From positions 1-54,570 of the forward strand of contig CANJQH010000017.1 of NCBI GenBank assembly GCA_947476335.1: a stretch of 54,570 bases of DNA, given 5' to 3'. A program made the position numbers and the translations under genes. This document shows, in pieces, positions 50,985 through 54,570 of this stretch. The first letter of the stretch is position 1. Each line of letters begins with the position of its first letter. The notes beneath the pieces were generated by a model that was given only the letters and a program-made list of their open reading frames with translations, made no database searches and had not been told where the DNA came from. This DNA is from Anaerolineae bacterium. Lineage in GTDB: Bacteria > Chloroflexota > Anaerolineae > J036 > Brachytrichaceae.

Positions 50985-52064
50985 ATGCAGAGGCAACCCA
51001 TTTTTTTTCTAGGCTTTGGCGGCGTTGGTCGCGCGCTGCTCACGCAGATTCTTGATGCGCGTGAGCAGCATCGGAAGCGCAATGGGCTGAAGCTGGACGT
51101 GCTCGGCATCGCAGACAGCGCCGGCGCATTGGTGAGTGAGAAGCCGCTCGGTGATGCGGCGCTGCGGAAGGCGCTGCAGACGAAAATCGACACGGGGCGG
51201 TTGCCGGGGCCGGCAGCCACGCGCGCCAATATGCGCACGCTGATCGCGGCGCTGCCGAGGAATGCCATCGTGGTCGATACATCGGCGTCGTCGGCGACGG
51301 TGCCTGCGCTGATTCAGGCGAAGCGCCGTGGCTGCGGTGTGGTGCTGGCGAACAAGATTCCACTTGCGGGTGATCTGGCGTGGTGGAATGCGATTGCCGA
51401 TGCCCGTGCGCGCTGGGAGACGACTTGTGGTTCGGCGATGCCGGTGATTGCCACGTTGAACACGCTGCTGGATTCCGGCGATACGGTGCACCGCATTGAA
51501 GGCACGCTGAGCGGTACGCTCGGATACGTGGCTTCACAGCTTGAGGCCGGCGTGAAATTTGGTGACGCTGTGCGCGATGCGAAGATGCGCGGCTATACCG
51601 AGCCTGATCCGCGTCAGGATCTTGGTGGGCTCGATGTGGGGCGCAAGGCGCTGATCCTCGCGCGCATGCTCGGCTATCGCCTCGACATGCAGGACGTGAA
51701 GGTCGAATCACTGTATCCGAAGCACATGGACAAACTCAGCGTCGACGACTTCATGCGCGACGTGGATTCGCTGAACGAGACGATGGCCGCGCGCGTGGCT
51801 GAGCTTACCGCTGATGGCCACAAGCTGCGCTATGCCGCTGTGATCGAGAACGGCAAACTCAAAGCTGGTTTCGTCGGCGCTGATCCGGTGAGCAAGCTCG
51901 GCATGTCGCGCACTTCGGACAGCGTAGTCATTTTTCACACCCGCTTCTTCATGGACAATCCGCTCACTGTCAGCGGACGCGGCGCTGGTCAGGACGTGAC
52001 GGCCAGCGGTGTGCTGGGAGATGTGGTGAGTTTGAGCCGGGTGATGGGAAATAAACTGGCCTGA
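50985..52064 (+). CDS. hom: Homoserine dehydrogenase
   Basis: This enzyme reduces aspartate semialdehyde to homoserine for threonine and methionine synthesis. The 359-residue product has the NAD(P) loop FLGFGGVGRALL, VVDTSASSATVPAL, ANKIPLAGD, EGTLSGTLGYVAS and the signature GYTEPDPRQDLGGLDVGRKALILAR. No ACT regulatory domain is present, so feedback control as in longer homologues is not expected. It starts 2 bp after the class V PLP gene and shares an operon with it. Confidence 0.93.
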   Translation: MQRQPIFFLGFGGVGRALLTQILDAREQHRKRNGLKLDVLGIADSAGALVSEKPLGDAALRKALQTKIDTGRLPGPAATRANMRTLIAALPRNAIVVDTSASSATVPALIQAKRRGCGVVLANKIPLAGDLAWWNAIADARARWETTCGSAMPVIATLNTLLDSGDTVHRIEGTLSGTLGYVASQLEAGVKFGDAVRDAKMRGYTEPDPRQDLGGLDVGRKALILARMLGYRLDMQDVKVESLYPKHMDKLSVDDFMRDVDSLNETMAARVAELTADGHKLRYAAVIENGKLKAGFVGADPVSKLGMSRTSDSVVIFHTRFFMDNPLTVSGRGAGQDVTASGVLGDVVSLSRVMGNKLA

Positions 52065-52072
52065 GTAGGTAC

Positions 52073-52120
52073 GAGTAGAGAGCAGCAGACACATTCTTTG
52101 TTCTGACTCTCTACTCTTTT
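52073..52120 (+). terminator. Terminator of family C type after hom
   Basis: GAGTAGAGAG (52073-52082) is the exact inverse of CTCTCTACTC (52107-52116), followed by TTTT. The 24-nt loop includes TTCTGA. It is the clearest case of a family C repeat placed as an intrinsic terminator. Confidence 0.75.
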
Positions 52121-52191
52121 GCCCTTGAGAGCGCGTCTCATTAAGTTGCCCTACAATCTGCGACGCAATTCACGGTGAAATTGCAAAGCTG

Positions 52192-52251
52192 GTAACTACT
52201 CAGGCCAGCCATTTTCCAACGCGAAACACTGATTTGGGCCTGAGTAGTTAC
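52192..52251 (-). mobile_element. Family A MITE, copy A12 (core deleted)
   Basis: Only 60 bp: intact ends GTAACTACTCAGGCC and GGCCTGAGTAGTTAC joined by ...CGCGAAACAC-TGATTTG..., so the hairpin core is missing. The flanks CAAAGCTG (52184-52191) and CAAAGCCG (52252-52259) match at 7 of 8. It either transposed without the core or lost it afterwards. Confidence 0.9.
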
Positions 52252-52265
52252 CAAAGCCGTCAGCC

Positions 52266-52832
52266 GTGAAAGGAGAAGAGAAAGACGACGCGGTTAATTA
52301 TTCCAGTCAGGCTCCGTCACTGAGGCGCGTGCTCGTGCTGAACGTGACGTATGAACCGTTGAGCGTGATTCCAATTGCGCGCGCGGTGCATCTGTTGCTG
52401 TCGCAGCGTGCGGAGATGATCGAGGCATCGGACACGTGGATTCGCAGCGAGCATTTTCGCATTGAAGCGCCGGTGGTGATTCGGCTCTTGAACTACGTGC
52501 GTGTGCCGCACAATTTGCCTCTGCCGTTGTCGCGTCGCACGCTGCTGCTGCGCGATGGATATGCCTGCCAGTACTGTGGCATTCAGCCTGGCCGCGAGAA
52601 TTTGACAATTGACCACGTGATTCCGCGTTCGCGCGGTGGCCGTACGGAATGGGAAAACGTCGTCGCTGCATGTGCACCGTGCAATCGCCGCAAGGGAAAT
52701 CGTACGCCGGAGGAAGCCGGCATGAAGATGACGACCACACCGCATCGGCCGCGCTTCTGGGCTATGGCACTGCTTACGATGGCGAACAATGAGCTGTGGC
52801 GCAAATATTTGAACATGTCGGACTGGTCTTGA
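52266..52832 (+). CDS. HNH endonuclease family protein
   Basis: A 188-residue protein with an HNH nuclease domain: CQYCG and CAPCNRRKG as the zinc-binding Cys pairs, and the catalytic His in TIDHVIPRSRGG, with WENVVAAC between. The N-terminal half (RRVLVLNVTYEPLSVIPIARAVHLLL) is typical of a conserved chromosomal HNH group in Chloroflexota and Cyanobacteria, whose role is not settled. GTG 52266 gives the length; the first 20 residues are uncertain. It is not next to an intron or methylase. Confidence 0.88.
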   Translation: MKGEEKDDAVNYSSQAPSLRRVLVLNVTYEPLSVIPIARAVHLLLSQRAEMIEASDTWIRSEHFRIEAPVVIRLLNYVRVPHNLPLPLSRRTLLLRDGYACQYCGIQPGRENLTIDHVIPRSRGGRTEWENVVAACAPCNRRKGNRTPEEAGMKMTTTPHRPRFWAMALLTMANNELWRKYLNMSDWS

Positions 52833-52840
52833 CGATCTTG

Positions 52841-52908
52841 GGGAGTGGCTAAACTCAAGTAGAGAGAACCCCGTGATTCGCAGACCCTGCTTGGATTTAG
52901 TCACGCAC
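52841..52908. mobile_element. Family D palindromic element, copy D3
   Basis: A 68-bp copy with ends GGGAGTGGCTAAACTC and GATTTAGTCACGCAC and internal AAGTAGAGAGAACCCC as in D1. A perfect 8-bp duplication CGATCTTG flanks it (52833-52840 and 52909-52916), directly after the HNH stop codon. Confidence 0.9.
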
Positions 52909-52948
52909 CGATCTTGGCGATTGGCGATAGATGATTAATGATTGACCT

Positions 52949-54211
52949 ATGCCGGTTCTGAATTTTCGCCTGCCCCTCATTGTTGCGTTGTTGTCGATCG
53001 CCTGTGTTGTCTGGTTTGTGCTGCCGGCGACGGCGCAGCGGCTCGAAGCTGTGACGGGCGAGACGGGTCGTTTGCCACAGCTGCGCGCGTTGTGGAATCT
53101 TGCGCTGCAGCAGGCGCGCCCGGCGCCGGCGCTTGATCCGCAGGCGGTCGATGCGACGCTATTGCCGGAAAATTTTTTCGGCGTGAATACTTTCCTCGAG
53201 CAGGAAGTTGAACCGGCCAAGCGCGAGCGGCAGCTGCAGATGATTCGCGATGCCGGCTTCACGTTCATTCGTCAGCAATTCCCATGGGCTGACATTGAAA
53301 TTCACGGTCCGGGAGATTTTGAAGATCGCCGAAATATGCAGCAGGGTGCGATCGATGCATGGGCAAAATATGACAACATCGTCGGTCTTTCCGAGCGCTA
53401 CGGCGTAGCTGTGTTGGCGCGGCTCGATGCGCCGCCGCAATGGGCGCATGAGGGGTATGCCGACCTCGGTGATTTTGGACCGCCGGCGCGTTTCGAGCGT
53501 TTTGCTGAGTACGCCGGTGCGGTGGCGGCGCGCTATAAGGGTCGCATTCGTTATTACCAGGTTTGGAACGAGCCGAATATTTTTCCGGAGTGGGGCAATC
53601 AGCGCGTGAATCCCGAAGATTACGCGCGTCTGCTGTGTATGGCGCATGATCGTATCAAGGCAGCCGACCCGGCGGCAATCGTCGTCGCTGCTGCGCTGGC
53701 GCCGACTGTGGCGCAGGACGGCCGCGATCTGAGCGATTTGATTTTCTTTCAGCGCATGTATGCCGCCGGCGCCGGCCGTTGTTTTGACGTGGCTGCGGCG
53801 CAGGGCTACGGCCTGTTCTCCGGCCCGGGGGATACACGATTGAGCCCGCTGGAGACCAACGTGGCGCGTCATACGTTGATGCGCGACATCATGGTGCGCA
53901 GCGGTGACGCGCGGAAGCCGATGTGGTTGTCTGAAGTGAACTGGAATGCGGTTCCGGATCAGCCTGACAAAATCGCCGGCGTTGGCCGTTACGGCATGGT
54001 GTCGCTGGAAGATCAGGCGCGCTTCGTGCCGCAGGTAATCGAACGTGCACGGCGTGACTGGCCGTGGGTGCGCGCAATGTCGATCTGGTTTTTCAAACCC
54101 GCCAGTGATGCGCGTGCGAACGATTCGATGTATTACTTCCGCATGGTCGAGCCCGACTTTACGCCGCTGCCACTGTATGAATCGATGAAAGTATTTTTGC
54201 GCGGGCGGTAA
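52949..54211 (+). CDS. Secreted glycoside hydrolase-like protein (clan GH-A type)
   Basis: A 420-residue protein with an N-terminal signal/anchor (about 8-29). The TIM-barrel has FGVNTFLEQE, IRDAGFTFIRQQFPWADIE, the acid/base E208 in YYQVWNEPNI and the nucleophile E329 in WLSEVNWNAV, at the positions expected for GH39/GH5-like enzymes. Both catalytic residues are present, unlike its paralogue at 10776. Likely acts on polysaccharide outside the membrane; substrate unknown. No Shine-Dalgarno site is seen before ATG 52949. Confidence 0.88.
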   Translation: MPVLNFRLPLIVALLSIACVVWFVLPATAQRLEAVTGETGRLPQLRALWNLALQQARPAPALDPQAVDATLLPENFFGVNTFLEQEVEPAKRERQLQMIRDAGFTFIRQQFPWADIEIHGPGDFEDRRNMQQGAIDAWAKYDNIVGLSERYGVAVLARLDAPPQWAHEGYADLGDFGPPARFERFAEYAGAVAARYKGRIRYYQVWNEPNIFPEWGNQRVNPEDYARLLCMAHDRIKAADPAAIVVAAALAPTVAQDGRDLSDLIFFQRMYAAGAGRCFDVAAAQGYGLFSGPGDTRLSPLETNVARHTLMRDIMVRSGDARKPMWLSEVNWNAVPDQPDKIAGVGRYGMVSLEDQARFVPQVIERARRDWPWVRAMSIWFFKPASDARANDSMYYFRMVEPDFTPLPLYESMKVFLRGR

Positions 54212-54217
54212 ATATGA

Positions 54218-54316
54218 GTAACTACTCGGGCCCAAGTCGATATTTCCCGCGAAACATGCTATTCCTTCCCCTTCAGGGGAAGGAATAGCATGTTTCGCGT
54301 TGGAAAAATGACTAGG
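54218..54316 (+). mobile_element. Family A MITE, copy A13 (right end lost)
   Basis: The left end GTAACTACTCGGGCC and a full hairpin (CGCGAAACATGCTATTCC with its inverse, loop TTCA) are intact, but after GGAAAAATGACTAG the right terminal repeat is missing. Confidence 0.85.
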
Positions 54317-54370
54317 AGTTCGTCCAGGCAAAACTTGTGAGCGTCTGCCCTGTACGAACCTTGCCTACAA

Positions 54371-54458
54371 CCCATATTGCGCCCATATTGCGCCCACATT
54401 GCGCCCATATTGCGCCCATATTGCGCCCACATTGCGCCCATATTGCGCCCATATTGCG
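54371..54458. repeat. 11-bp tandem repeat, eight copies
   Basis: CCCATATTGCG is repeated eight times; units 3 and 6 read CCCACATTGCG, so there is a 33-bp higher-order period. Since 33 bp is 11 codons the minus strand stays open, but no gene is supported. Confidence 0.95.
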
Positions 54459-54491
54459 ACGCAGCAATTTCCCACGGGTGCGGTTGTGCAT

Positions 54492-54570
54492 CCCAGACCG
54501 ATGGTCTGGGCTAGGACTGCGTCGCGCCTTTGGCGCTTTTTCAGCCTTGAAAGGGCGTACTTCGATTCAG
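54492..54570. repeat. Family E dispersed repeat, copy 2 (cut by window end)
   Basis: It matches 9321-9393 with about ten substitutions: hairpin CCCAGACCGATGGTCTGGG, then CAGCCTTGAAAGGGC and GTACTTCG. The right boundary is not visible. Confidence 0.75.

Noticed and set aside
52266-52832. Homing endonuclease or intron-encoded HNH
   Set aside because: There is no intron, intein or split gene around it; it looks like the conserved stand-alone chromosomal HNH group.
54371-54458. CRISPR-like array
   Set aside because: Units of 11 bp are directly adjacent without spacers, and no cas gene is present; it is a simple tandem repeat.

Overview
The window looks like a stretch of a Chloroflexota (Anaerolineae-like) chromosome. 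That placement is an inference from GC-rich coding, gene content (a MrfA-type DUF1998 helicase, a glycoside-hydrolase/O-antigen-ligase fusion, a MacAB-like exporter with two permeases, several short lipoproteins) and many starts without a Shine-Dalgarno site. No rRNA is present to confirm it. No transposase, integrase, phage gene or CRISPR array was found.

Layout: (1) 1-4612 is a translation/transcription operon: tuf end, tRNA-Trp, secE, nusG, rplK, rplA, rplJ, rplL, with RNA leader hairpins before rplK, rplA and rplJ and a clear terminator after rplL; rpoB does not follow. (2) 4962-9256 is a tight operon of M29 aminopeptidase, alanine racemase, a GNAT-like protein and an RseP-type protease. 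(3) 9713-15730 holds a HEAT-repeat protein, a glycosidase-like/O-antigen-ligase fusion and a DHA2 efflux pump, closed by a bidirectional terminator shared with a CLC protein (15914-17167, minus). (4) 17486-19356 holds two SCO1-like proteins and a PCu(A)C lipoprotein, a set for copper delivery to cytochrome oxidase. (5) 19882-26143 has an aminotransferase, tRNA-Gln, two paralogous lipoproteins and a class A penicillin-binding protein. (6) 26444-31591 is a MacAB-like exporter. (7) 31847-39265 has purK, a CinA-type protein, a signal peptidase I homologue without its catalytic dyad, an orphan ABC permease, and the leuB-APH-ilvE operon. (8) 39365-45953 encodes two large helicases, one MrfA-like with an N-terminal cold-shock-like domain and one Dna2-like with a Cas4-type nuclease domain. 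(9) 45980-52064 has a pyruvate-formate-lyase-like protein without radical residues, a mercaptopyruvate sulfurtransferase, an ATP-grasp protein, a class V PLP enzyme and homoserine dehydrogenase. (10) 52266-54211 has an HNH endonuclease and a secreted glycosidase paralogous to the fusion protein in (3).

The most striking content lies between the genes. At least three families of small non-autonomous palindromic elements occupy the intergenic spaces. Family A (13 copies, terminal inverted repeat GTAACTACTCAGGCC) makes 8-bp target duplications and looks IS66-derived. Family B (3 copies, ~182 bp, ends GGGTGCATTCGCC) and family D (3 copies, ends GGGAGTGGCTAAACTC) also show 8-bp duplications. One family A copy is inserted inside another. 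Families A and B carry related central hairpins whose arms differ between copies but stay complementary. Two insertions supply the stop codon of the gene they entered. Other dispersed structured repeats (C, E, F) and four tandem arrays fill most remaining gaps.

Where starts lack a Shine-Dalgarno site, a TANNNT hexamer often lies 6-10 nt upstream, suggesting leaderless transcripts.
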